From: Chrysophaeum taylorii
Taxonomy: Eukaryota > Sar > Pelagophyceae > Pelagomonadales > Pelagomonadaceae
NCBI GenBank assembly: GCA_029834535.1
Contig: JAQMWT010000002.1
Span: forward strand, 62,001 to 126,000
Direction: 5' to 3'
DNA: 64,000 bases
Numbering within the stretch: position 1 is the stretch's first letter; each line of letters opens with the position of its first letter. The notes under the pieces were generated by a model that had not been told where the DNA came from, made no database searches, and was given only the letters and a program-made list of their open reading frames with translations. A program made the position numbers and the translations under genes. Of this stretch, positions 1 through 9,789 are shown in pieces.

Positions 1-1172
1 GCGCTGGGTAACCGACTTGGACTCGACGAAGGCACATGCGTGGGCGATGAGGTCGGCTGAGATGACGGTATGAATGTGGGTAGTTGTGAGGGCTGGGTTG
101 TTGGCCGACTTGTTGGACATTCTGATGGTTTGGATGACGACGGCATCGCCGTCGATGGTCTCGCCGTCGATGGGTTCGCTGTCGATGGTCTGGCGGTGGA
201 CGGCGTCGCAGTCGATGGCCTCGCCGTCGATGGCTTCGCTGTCGATGGGCTGGCGGTGGACGGCGTCGCAGTCGATGGTATCGCCGTCGATGGCTTCGCC
301 GTCGATGGCTTCGCTGTCGATGGTATGGCGGTGGACGGCGTCGCAGTCGATGGCTTCGCCGTCGATGGCTTCGCTGTTGATGGTCTGGCGGTGGACGGCC
401 TCGCAGTCGATGGCCTCGCCGTCGATGGCGGCGCTGTCGATGGTCTGGCGCTGGACGGCCTCACAGTCGATGGCTTCGTCGATGGCCAGGGTGTGGCTTT
501 GCCAGAGACAGCCCAGGTTGTCGTCGGCGAGGGTGTATCGGACCAGTCATAGACAAATAGCGAGTACCACTCGGAATAGTCGGATGTATCATCCTGGTCA
601 GCACCAAAGGTGAGGTATACTCCCTGATAATTGGGTGCAACATCATCGAGGCCTTGATCCAACGCGAGAGAGCAGGTCGAGGATATTGATTCGGCGACAA
701 ACGAGGCATAAGTCGAGGATATGGTCACAGAGATGTTGTATGTCGTGAAGTCGTCGCATGCGACTTTCGTTTCTTCGCTCGGACCAAGAATGAAGAGATA
801 AAAACAGTCCCAAACAAACTTAATCGTACCCGAGGCCGAATTCCACGACCAGCCCTGATTAGAATTGACCGAAAAGTACACGAACTGGTCGTCGCAGACG
901 TTGTCTCTGCCGATGCTCCCTTCGACGCGAATGACGCGCGTGCTGACGAGGCTCTCGCTATATCGTATTCGGTTGCTGTTTCCCGTCACGAACAGCGTTC
1001 CATCGGCCGTTTCGATATTGTCCGAGTTCGTACACGTCCACTCGCTGTCATCGCACGAAAACTTCGAGAAGTCGTCGAAAGCAATCGTCGTATACTTATC
1101 GTCCAGTCTCCTGCCCCACGCGACCCATAGGAGGAGTCCAACTCGAAGTCGTCGCAACAACGGCGACACCAT
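1..1172 (-). CDS. 5' end of a secreted PSxxPS-repeat surface protein (paralogue of the giant receptor at 16996-30822); 3' end lies outside the window
   Basis: The reading frame is open from the ATG at 1172-1170 to the window edge (about 390 codons). It begins with a signal peptide (MVSPLLRRLR, then GLLLWVAWG), followed by a roughly 190-residue Cys- and aromatic-rich head (DDFSKFSCDD, SEWTCTNSDN), and from about position 540 downwards by a Pro-Ser-Thr stalk dominated by KPSTA/RPSTA repeats. The first 210 residues and bases 1-130 match the start of the gene at 30822 at about nine in ten bases by eye, so this is a recent duplicate. The stalk is more uniform here than in the other copy, which suggests local expansion of a hexapeptide repeat. 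Whether it carries REJ, GPS or membrane parts cannot be seen. A secreted or surface role is inferred. Confidence 0.8.
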   Translation of the reverse strand, partial: MVSPLLRRLRVGLLLWVAWGRRLDDKYTTIAFDDFSKFSCDDSEWTCTNSDNIETADGTLFVTGNSNRIRYSESLVSTRVIRVEGSIGRDNVCDDQFVYFSVNSNQGWSWNSASGTIKFVWDCFYLFILGPSEETKVACDDFTTYNISVTISSTYASFVAESISSTCSLALDQGLDDVAPNYQGVYLTFGADQDDTSDYSEWYSLFVYDWSDTPSPTTTWAVSGKATPWPSTKPSTVRPSSARPSTAPPSTARPSTARPSTARPSTAKPSTAKPSTATPSTAIPSTAKPSTAKPSTAIPSTATPSTASPSTAKPSTARPSTATPSTARPSTANPSTARPSTAMPSSSKPSECPTSRPTTQPSQLPTFIPSSQPTSSPTHVPSSSPSRLPS

Positions 1173-1529
1173 ACTCACTCGTGGCAGCGATCCGTTTTTA
1201 ATCCGTTGCCATTCTCAGTGTTTTGCCTGTACCAGAACGAATGACGTGGCACAAGCGTTTGGCGGTCGGGTCTGGGGTTTCTACTCTCTCATCAGAAAAA
1301 TAATAGCAATCGTACACAAAATCTTTGACGTGAGCGGATATATTTATATCGAATCCAATACAAAAGAGGCGACGGCGGCGCCGGCTGCCAGGAGGCCCCA
1401 TCGCCTCCTACCTCTGCCCAAACCAGTTACCGGGCTTGGGATCGACCTCGGCTAGGGCGCTGTCAACTTTGGGCGGAGGTAGCGCTCATCGCCTGGCCGT
1501 CAGGCCGTTCGCCGTCCAGCGGCCCCGAA
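1173..1529. other. Upstream region of the 1-1172 gene, then left flank of an inserted element
   Basis: Bases 1173 to about 1235 still align with the sequence just upstream of the giant gene (30823-30890), for example the shared AGCGATCCGTT. After that the similarity stops and does not resume until about 5153, where the match to 30933 onwards begins. I read the gap as an insertion into the upstream region of this copy. I see no gene in this stretch. Confidence 0.5.
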
Positions 1530-4327
1530 ATGGCCGCAGAGGAGGCGGATGAAGACTTTTCGAGCCTGTGGGAGTGCGTAAGCGACCCGTGCGAGCCTGG
1601 CTCAGCTCCGAAGGTCGACCTCGACGCCTTGGACGTCAAGGACGCGCCTCGTCCCAAGGGCTGTTGGCTCACCGTCGACGACGACTTCTATGGACCGCGC
1701 TTCACCGTTGCCCACTTCATTGCATTGGCGTCTCTGTTGACGAGATGGCGCGCGTCTGCGAAGAGCATGACTGGCTCTCCGAGTTCTTCTTGTCTAAGCG
1801 CGACCAGCGCAGGCTTTTTCACCGTCCGCCGATGGACCTGCAGCGCACCGTCCCTCCACCCAAACTCGATGCCAAAATTCAGGGCAAGGAGTACGCCACC
1901 ACGTCCGAAGCCAAGCGTGCGCGCGAGACACTTCGAAACCGGCTGAGGAGGGTGAAATGGGTCCTCATCGACCACCCCTCCGTGCTGCGCCCGGACTTCA
2001 GCCCCGGGGACCGGATTCCGAGAGCAACCACCGGTGATCCTGTCGGACAGCTTCGCCGCGGCTGGGCCTACCTCAACGACGAGGAGCGGGCCGCCGTCAA
2101 TGCTGCCGTCTTGGACACTGCCTCGGCCGCCTCGCGCCGCCCGGGGGCTCGCCAATCGACTCGGAAACGACGATGGAGGAGCCGCGCCCACGGCGGCGGC
2201 TGCCGCTGCCCGGCGTCGACGTCACGTCGCAGCCGCAGCCGCAGCAGCACGGCGAGCCCAGGTGACTCCCCGGTACAGCGCGCTCGTAGACGTGGCCGCG
2301 AGAGCCAGAAGGGTTCGTCGCCATTCCGGCCCACGGGCAGGGCTCGGCAGGACGACGATTCGGATGACGACGGTAACGACGGTGACGACTGGTGACGACG
2401 GCGACGTGGCCATGTACCAGCACATGGCTCAGGGCGCTGTCACGCTTGCTGCCTATTTTCAGCGCCAGCTGCGTGTGGTCATCGCCGAGAGGACCGCGCG
2501 CATCGACGCGATGCAGACAGCCATCACTGACCTCGAGAAGAAGGTCAGCGAGCTGGCCAACGCGATGACCGGCTTGCTCCTCGAGCGCGACGAGCGACTC
2601 AACACAACCGCACTCACTGAGCGCGCGAAGCAACTAGCCGTCGACATCAGCGCCCGCAAGAAGGAGGCCGAACGGTGCGTTGTGCTCGTAGAGCTGTACA
2701 AGGCGCTTGGCGAGACCAAGAAGAATGGCCGCAAGTACCGCATGCTTTGGCGGGATGTCGGCGACATCAACATCAAGGCCGACGCCAAGGACAAATCGAA
2801 CTTCCAGTCCTTTGTCCGCTCGCTAGTCGCCGTCGAGTTGCCGGCTCTCAGACTCCTGCTGGCCCGGCGGTACGAGGAGATGAAAGGCCGGAAGAGCGGG
2901 CGCCGCGGCGTCGCTGCCTGCGTCCACGACGACAGCAAGCTGGAGCCTTTGAACATCAAGGAGGACCTGAACCTCAAGTACACGACCGCGCCCACCGTGA
3001 TGGCCCTCCTTTCTCAACTGACTCGAGCACCCAAGTCGCACAGCGAGCAGAGGCGCGCAGAAAATGCCCTCAAGAAGGGCTGGGCTTTCTACGACTTGCA
3101 CCGCGCCAAGTAACTGCGTGGCGACGAACTGGCTGGCTTTGTCGACCATTGGCGCAAGAAGCACGACGCCCAGCTCGCATATTTCGCCGACACCTTCGTC
3201 AACGCCTTTTCCAATGGCGGCGTGGCGGTGCACACTAAGGTGCTGCTCTACTTGGGCTTCTCAAACGCGCAGCACGGCCTCTCTCTCGCAATCGAGTGAG
3301 CTCCACGACTCCTTCTTCGGCCGCGGCGCCTCCTATGGCACTCACTACAAGCTCCACAAGACCATCGCCGACCTGTACCTGGCCAACTTCCGGGCCCTCC
3401 TTCGGCGAACGATCGAGTCGACGCCCTACAATACCCGCGGCCCAGGTCGCACCGCGGAGCAGGCGGAGCGCATCTCCCGAGCCATCATCTCCAAGATCGA
3501 GAACAACGTCCATCTGCACAGAGCGCAAGCTCCGTGCGCGGACAGGCGAAAACAAAAACCCAAATTACCGGCAGACCGCAACAGAGACCGATCTCGTATC
3601 CGTCTTAGCCAAAAATAACCTCCCCCTCTCGACGGAGTGGCCTGACCGCGACCTTGACAAGCCCACTGTTTACGCCAACCCCCCTTTCGACGAGTCTTAC
3701 ATCATCAACTTTTGGGATAAATGGGGCGACAACATCGTCCCTCGCGCCGGGAGGAGCGGATACGCGGACATCGGTGTCTTTTATCCGCGCGGACATCCCC
3801 TCCTACCCCCATGCCCACCGCCTTCACAATCACGTCTGGGTCCCAACCATAGGAGCCTACAGCTCGAGTCTCGCCGACTACGTCGACAAGTTCCTGGTCC
3901 GATACAGGGACTGGTATCAAGACATCCTCAGCGATAAGTTGCACTGGATCCATTGCGCCGACGCCGAGTACTGGCTTCACAACTTCCGTGTCTTGGAAAT
4001 ACAGGGCGACCCCCTTCCGCGGCGCCAAGGCGCAGCCCTCGTCCTGCCCCGCCCTCATCCGGTGTTGCCGACGCAGAAGGCGACGACGACCAGGCTTCCC
4101 GTCTCCATCGCCACTTCGCTGCCTTGCCCTACCGCGGCGAGGGCGGACTCCAAGATCTATGCGTCCGCGCCTGCCTCACCGCCACAGGGCCCGCAGCAAA
4201 GCTCATCTCTCGCCTCGTCGCGCGCTACAAAGGCAAGCCAGACAGTACCCTCGCACAACGGCCGAGCACGAGCATGACCACCCCAACCGAAGATAATGCT
4301 GACACTACTAATAATAAGACTGACTAA
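1530..4327 (+). pseudogene. Broken long ORF of an unknown element with a coiled-coil region and an NPPF-type methyltransferase motif
   Basis: Coding character runs almost continuously on the plus strand from an ATG at 1530 (MAAEEADEDF) to a natural-looking C-terminus (TNNKTD) and TAA at 4325-4327, which would be roughly 900 residues. The product is broken in several places. Visible pieces include an Arg-rich region near 1750-2030, a coiled coil with many charged heptads near 2470-2680, an unrecognised middle part (FFGRGASYGTHY near 3310) and, near 3670-3720, VYANPPFDESYI. The last matches motif IV (NPPF/Y) of amino-methyltransferases such as N6-adenine or PCIF1-like enzymes. The rest I do not recognise. 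It lies inside an inserted segment, so element origin is likely. Confidence 0.5.
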
Positions 4328-4657
4328 GGAGGAACTGCACCGCGCCGGCGACACGAAGCTAACCAACCCTTGACAGCCTCGAGGGCGCAAGGGAGCTCGT
4401 CTTTCGCGCGCTGAAGTCTGTCCTCGCGAGGCTCGTTGCCGTAGTCACCCTCGATGGCGTCGCGGCCCAGCTTTATCAGCCACTCGTCGATGAATTTGTT
4501 CGTATCTTCGAACGATTTCGCGGCGTAGCTGGCTGCCAGCCGCTCATTTGCTGTCTCTTGGCCGCGACAACCGGCCTCGCGACCAGCGCCGCGGCCAACA
4601 CCGGAAGTGGCGACCTCGTCGAGCTCCGACGACTGTCCGTGCAGTGCTGAGAATCCT
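4324..4657 (-). CDS. Small unrecognised ORF converging on the element ORF
   Basis: A minus-strand frame is open for about 110 codons and ends in TAG at 4326-4324. Its stop overlaps the TAA (4325-4327) of the plus-strand ORF, so the two ORFs meet tail to tail with overlapping stop codons. The product is helix-rich and acidic (SFEDTNKFIDEWLIKLGRD, then LQRAKDELPCALEAVKGWL). A plausible start, MPDDED, lies at about 4670 in a neighbouring frame. I do not recognise the family. The position suggests a second protein of the same element. Confidence 0.35.
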
Positions 4658-4764
4658 CGTCGTCAGGCATTGTACGTTCAGAGTGCCAGAGGCAAGTTGA
4701 GGTGTGTGACGCATAGTAAAGATTGACACTGTATGCGGGTTTAAGCGTTAGGTAGGCGTTCTCC

Positions 4765-5126
4765 CTTACCCTGATCGTCGACTACGGTTGCGATGGAGGA
4801 CGGTGCCTCATGAATCCTGAGCCTTGCGAGGGCATCCGCCCTCCCGGCGTAGGTTGGCACCTATTCGCCTCCCGGGCGGGCCGGTTGGCAGCCGGAACGT
4901 TCGCAGTGGGACGGGGTATGGCCGGGGGCGAAGACGGAAGGTTATCGACGAGTTGGTTGTCAGTCACATCGCGGTCTCCTCGTCGCATGGCGACAAGCTT
5001 GATGGTCACTCTCCGCCGACCGACCTTTCGGCGCTCCTCGTCTACAGGCCCGTGATTCCGGACTGGCTCCTGTTGGTCCGGCCTGGCTCCCATGCTCGGG
5101 AGAGGTCTGAAGTTAGTTAGTTAGTT
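4765..5126 (+). mobile_element. Retroposon-like insert with a GTTA-repeat tail and a 12-bp flanking duplication
   Basis: The insert is flanked by identical 12-mers TAGGCGTTCTCC at 4753-4764 and 5127-5138 and ends in a simple GTTA repeat (5111-5126). A target duplication plus a short tandem 3' tail is the usual signature of a LINE or SINE insertion. The last 85 bases before the tail (about 5030-5110) recur as the reverse complement at 63380-63440, again followed by GTTA/GTCA repeats, so this is a family with at least two copies in the window. No reverse transcriptase is visible here. A 5'-truncated LINE or a SINE both fit. Confidence 0.5.
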
Positions 5127-5138
5127 TAGGCGTTCTCC

Positions 5139-5397
5139 ATCCACACTCTCGTTCTTTGATCAGATGACCAAGCGGTACTCAAACAACATGGCGTGTCCCG
5201 GCGGCGGCTATGGCCACCTCTACGGTCGCTCGCTCGGTATGTTCCGCCTCCCTGTGAAGCGCCTCCACCGACCGGCTGGTGAGTATTTGGCGCGACTGCG
5301 ATGCGTGGAAGATTGGCCCGATTTCACGCTCGCCACCACAGCTGCACCACAATCTCACCCACACCTCGGTTCTTGCACCTGTCGCAACAAGGTTGTT
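5139..5397. promoter_or_regulatory. Duplicated upstream segment (matches 30930-31118)
   Basis: From about 5153 (TTTGATCAGATGACCAAGCGG) to GGTTGTT at 5391-5397 this aligns with 30933-31118 upstream of the giant gene, with scattered differences. In the other copy it sits 110-300 bp upstream of the start codon, so it is probably promoter or 5' UTR of the PSxxPS gene family. Here it has been pushed about 4 kb away from the 1-1172 gene. Confidence 0.45.
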
Positions 5398-5618
5398 TTT
5401 TCTTGTGTGTTTGCCGCCGCGCTTTGTTCGGCGAGCGATGGTTGTGATTTGTTGCCACGGAAGAGGTTCGTGTCGAGCTCGGCGTCGTCGAGCGTGTTGA
5501 AGATAGCGACCACCCTTTTCCAGAACCAGTCGGTGTCCTTAGCGTTCAGCTCGGCCCGCGTCGCCGTCTGGTTCCGTATGAGAAAGTCCGTCCGCAGCTT
5601 GACAAGGACGTTGACCAT
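5355..5618 (-). pseudogene. Short unrecognised coding fragment in a second insertion
   Basis: An 88-codon frame with an ATG at 5618 encodes MVNVLVKLRTDFLIRNQT and, further on, TDWFWKRVVAIFN, which has the look of a short helical DNA-binding or adaptor segment. It lies mostly in 5398-6100, an interval absent from the other copy of the duplicated upstream region: there the sequence runs from GGTTGTT almost directly into GCCTGAAAATCAAA, found here only at 6101. It is therefore probably part of an element. Function unknown. Confidence 0.25.
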
Positions 5619-6487
5619 CGGCGGGTGGCCGCGTCGGCGGGTCCTTTGTTCTGAGTCGCAGGAGGTTGTGGCGATTTCGGGCGATTTGAGCGCGCGACGG
5701 CTGCGTCCGTACCGGCGACGCAGGAACACCGAGCGCAGCTGGTCCCGGTGTGACCGCGTACTCGGTGACGGCCCCGGTCTCGTTCTAATCACCGTCCTCG
5801 TCGTTCGGTGATTCGTGCCTCGCCAGCGAGCCAAGCGGAAACTGCCAGTTCCAATTCGAGGCGCGCGGCGCTTCCATTCCGAGAAGTCGAGCCCGCCGCG
5901 CTATCTCCGTCTTCAGGGTAGTGTTGGCGGGGCACGTACCAGGCGGATTCCAGCCGTGCTTGGTCGTTGGGGCCCTCCCAAGCGCGATCGACCGTAACGC
6001 CAGCCGCTTCTGCTCCTGCGACGGCCCCCATCCATCGACTTGGCGTATACAACAAGCTTGACCGACTTTGGGGGTACCTCGCTTATCTTCTAGAATGGGA
6101 GCCTGAAAATCAAAGTTGACAAAAAAGAACCAATGGCAAGGGGATATCAATAAACTGGGGCGGCGGACACAACTCGAGCCCACAAGGCTTTGGCCGCTTT
6201 ACAGAGCCTTTTTGCTCAGCCCAAAGTTTCGAAACCCGAGTTTGTGCTTTGAGACAACGATAACGCCTGCAGAACACCCTCGAGACCGGGCGGGTCCGCA
6301 CGAGGCCGCGGCGAGTGACGACCCGTCCGTCGACGACCCGACCTACTTCCGCTACTTGTTTTCAGGACCCGGCGCAACGTGCTTGGTGCGTACGAAGTCT
6401 GTTTATCGAGCCAGGTCGTGTCGGTGCTGATCCTAATCCGTCGGGCCTGCTCGAGGTCGACATTTTTTCTCGTATCGCGATGTCTGT
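5619..6487. other. Rest of the second insertion and flank; no gene seen
   Basis: At 6101-6114 the sequence GCCTGAAAATCAAA resumes the match to 31127-31140 and then fades. Neither side contains a convincing ORF. Confidence 0.4.
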
Positions 6488-7347
6488 GTGTCGTTCAAAT
6501 GTTTTGGCAACTATGCCGCGCGTCGGGCGAACTTTCGGTCCGTGACCTCGCTTCACGAGAAGCTCCATCGTGTCGGTTGTGCTGTTTACTTCGATTTATC
6601 GACCAGTCGTCGCCTGTGCTTCCCGAGTCCGCGCTCTGTTGGCTCTGAGCGCGTGAATTTCGTCTTATCATACATCACGAACCTCTTGATTTCGCAGGAA
6701 GACACCCTGCTCCTGGTGGTACGACAAGTTGTTGAGCAAAACAGTGGTGGCAGCTCTCAGCAGACAGGGCATCTACGTCCGCACCGTGAAGCATCGGGGG
6801 GTTCGCAACAACAACGTCGAGCGCGAGACAGTCATGTACTACGCGGGTGTCGCCGGCGCCACAAAAACCTACGCGTACACGCCGTCCGAGCAGTACGCCG
6901 TGGAGATGGCGATTGTGCGCCACTGGGACACGGTGTCTGTCCAGCATGCTCCGCGCTCGGCAAAAAACACCAGCGGGACATCGAATCGTACATGGATGGC
7001 GACATCGAGGGGGTGCGTGCGGCATTTTGGAGCCGCTGCTGCGGCAAATGGACGCGGCGCGACGCTGCGGCACGGCGACTGAATTCGCTGACGCGGTGAG
7101 CTGGCTCATCGAGTCGAAGGAGCTGACGGAGCTTCGCAAGGTAGCGTACCCCACGCAGGACACCGCCCCTGGCCGCCTGCTGCGCCCTTCAGGCGACGAG
7201 TCGACCGTCGTGCGGCTCGTCCTGGCGCCGCCGAAGTCGGCGCGAGAATCGTGGCACTCGTTGCTGGATCTGGGCAACGAGCTGCGGCGACGCGGTGCCG
7301 CCAAAAATAACGAGGACGACCGACGACGAGGCATGCACCTTGACTGA
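6488..7347 (+). pseudogene. Broken unrecognised coding region
   Basis: Protein-like stretches on the plus strand lie in overlapping frames, for example LLSKTVVAALSRQGIYVRTV near 6730 and TATEFADAVSWLIESKEL near 7075, so this is probably one ancient ORF now out of frame in places. I recognise no catalytic motif. Its place among element remains suggests transposon origin. Confidence 0.3.
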
Positions 7348-9640
7348 CAGCCTGGGCGTGCTCTTCCAGCCGGACCAGCGCACGTTCATCGCTCACCACA
7401 CAACATGTTGTTGCGGTCGGCGTTCGGATCTCGACCGCACTTCTCTACCACCTATCTCTGGGTGTTGAAAGTCTGTGATATATCAGACAACACGGTGTAT
7501 TTGGGCGTCACGCAGTGAAGCGACAGGTAAAGTGCTAAACCTGCGATGGAGCGATCATCGAGGCTTGTTCCTTGAACACCTGACACCAGGTGGCTAATTC
7601 TGCCATCGCTCATCCAGGGCTGAGTCGTCTGGAGCGCAAATCCGTGCAGTTTCTTTCTTCCGGTGTGATAGCGAGGACTCGGACGTGCATTTTGCCGTTG
7701 ACAGCATAATGACGTCGGCGGTGACATTGAGCGTGCCGGACGCAACGAGTCGAGGAATGAACATGGCATCCGTGCACGCGACAATGTCTCAGGACCGAAA
7801 CGCTGTCGAGCCAGTCGAAGGAGGGACGGCAGATTTTCGTATACCGAGACAACGCGGAAATTGGCGGAGAAGATCCGGTTGTTGCGAAAGAGGGAGGGGC
7901 CTTCAGTCGAGACACCGGCGCAAATCAGCGCCAGTGTACGGGGCTGAGGCGTGCCGTTGATATCGCCGGAGGCAACACATGTAGAGCATCATGTGCGGCG
8001 AGTCATCCGATTGTTGTTGAACTGTGAGGATGGGAGGACAGAGCGTGAGAGTTTGCGGAGGTTGGGGTCAATTGCTTGGATATGACCGAGAGCACGGGAC
8101 AACGAGAAGGTGATGTGTGTGATCAAGGGACGCAGTTTCGCGAACTCGTGGGAGTTCCGCAGGGGCAACGGCATAAGCCCGTTTGGTGATTTCTCGCATG
8201 TAAATACAGCGACCGAGGCGTCAAGTTTCCAAAGGGGCAGAGCAGCAAGTGCGGGTGACTTGTGAGTGCCGTAAGGGACGTACGGAGAAGGTTCATCGTA
8301 AATGAGCGCATTGAGGAGGACGTGGCCAGTTGCAGATGACTGGAGGAACAGTTCCTCGCGAAAGTCATCCAACAGGAGTGTACTGGAACGAGATACACAA
8401 GTCCCGTGTCGGGAGCGTCTGCAACCACAAGCAAGGAGAGTGTAATCTTGGTGGCTACGACCAAAGTGGAGCCCTGTGAGATCTAAATAGGGGTGATATC
8501 GACGTGGGACCCTTCTTCAATGATAAGAGATGACGATGTATGGCCAAAGTTGAAGGTAGCGCCCGTAGCAGAGATGGCGTAGACAAGCTTGGTGGTCTTG
8601 GCAGCGTGTTCATGCTTGAGCGACCTGGAGTCGAGGGAAGACGTGAAGCATGAAATTGTGATGTCGTCGAGAGACATGTCGGCAGGGGGACAGGTGCTGC
8701 CAAAGGAGTAAGGGAACTACGGATGGGAGCTGAGCTAGAGGAGCTACGAGGCTGCGGAGGAGAGCTACGCGCAGCGGGAGATGCTACGTCTAATGAAGAT
8801 GCTAGAAAAGTGGGGGGGCTCGTGAGGCGAGCGCACTGCGTGTACGAGCCGTTCGCATGGTGCTCGTTGGTTTGACGGGTCGTCGTCGTGGTCGTACTCA
8901 TCATCGGCTGCGAGAAATGCATCGACGGCGGCCTCGGTGTCGACAAGGTGTTCTCCAAAATCTTGCACGAAGTAAGTGAGGTAGGACAAGGCCGTCTCAG
9001 CTTTAGCCTTGTTGCCAGAGCCCGAACCCCTCGAAAAATGATTTTCGCGTCAAGGTCGTCGCGACGATCACCGCGGAGTTTCTTGTTTAATTCCGAGAGA
9101 GAGTTTTTTTTTCGGCTTCGCGCATTATTTTGGAAACGACGTCTAAGGGTGCGGCCCGCGATCGGGTGGGTCTTCATCGCGGAAACGCCGGCGGTTACGT
9201 GGGAAGAAACGATTCGCTCGGGGCTCATCACGCTTATGGCGGTCACCGGGTTTGCTTTGCGAATGTAGTAAGGATGAAGCAGAAGTATGCGCGCTGGCGT
9301 GGAAGGAGAACTAGAGCGTCGTGATATGGGACGACGAGAGTTTAAAGCGGGAATGACACGTTCGTCGTCGAAAGTGGACGTGGACCGAGGTTTGTCGTGA
9401 CCACGGCGGTCGTGTTGTTTCTTCTTGTTGTGGCGTTTGGTATCCCCGTCTCGTATTTCGGAATCCGCGGCGTCGCCAACATGAGCATCAAACGTGTCCT
9501 GAATGAGGTAGCGCATATGCTCCTCGTCATCGGACGCATCAAGCGAGTTGGGATGCGCCTCGTGTTCGTCGGCGAAATCACTCGAGTCATCGTCGGAGGG
9601 AGACTCGGTACCAGCGACGATGCGGGAGATTTGGAGTGAG
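7348..9640 (-). pseudogene. Broken minus-strand coding region, probably element-derived
   Basis: From about 9640 down to 7450 the minus strand shows coding-like segments in more than one frame, for example LSYLTYFVQDFGEHLVDTEA near 8950, TDAMFIPRLVASGTLNV near 7750 and QGTSLDDRSIAGLALYLSLH near 7530, with long Arg/Ser-rich connectors. It could be a gag-like and spacer part of a retroelement, but no zinc knuckle or protease motif is secure. It is broken several times and looks old. Identification is weak. Confidence 0.25.
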
Positions 9641-9789
9641 ATCCGAATCGTCAGAGCGATGGTGGGAGCCTTGAGGTCTTTGTGAGGAGAACCTGGGATG
9701 CAGTGGTTGGCCCGACGAGACAGCGCGAGGAGCGAGTCATAGAGTTGCCGAATAGAACCGCCATGAAACGTCGCCTTCCTAAATAGCTA

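Larger units (their letters stand above)
1240..5145 (+). mobile_element. Probable inserted element (family unknown) separating the two halves of a duplicated upstream region
   Basis: Boundaries are inferred by comparing the two copies of the duplicated upstream sequence: 1173-1235 and 5153-5397 are contiguous in the other copy (30823-30890 and 30933-31118) but are about 3.9 kb apart here. The insert carries a long broken plus-strand ORF (1530-4327), a converging minus-strand ORF (4324-4657), and a separate tailed insert near its right end (4765-5126). I could not find clear terminal inverted or long direct repeats for the whole 3.9 kb, so it may be several nested insertions. It looks old and broken. 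Confidence 0.45.

Noticed and set aside
70-552. Plus-strand repeat ORFs (AVDGxAVDG and similar) at the left edge
   Set aside because: Shadow of the KPSTA stalk of the minus-strand paralogue, which is in frame from its ATG to the window edge.
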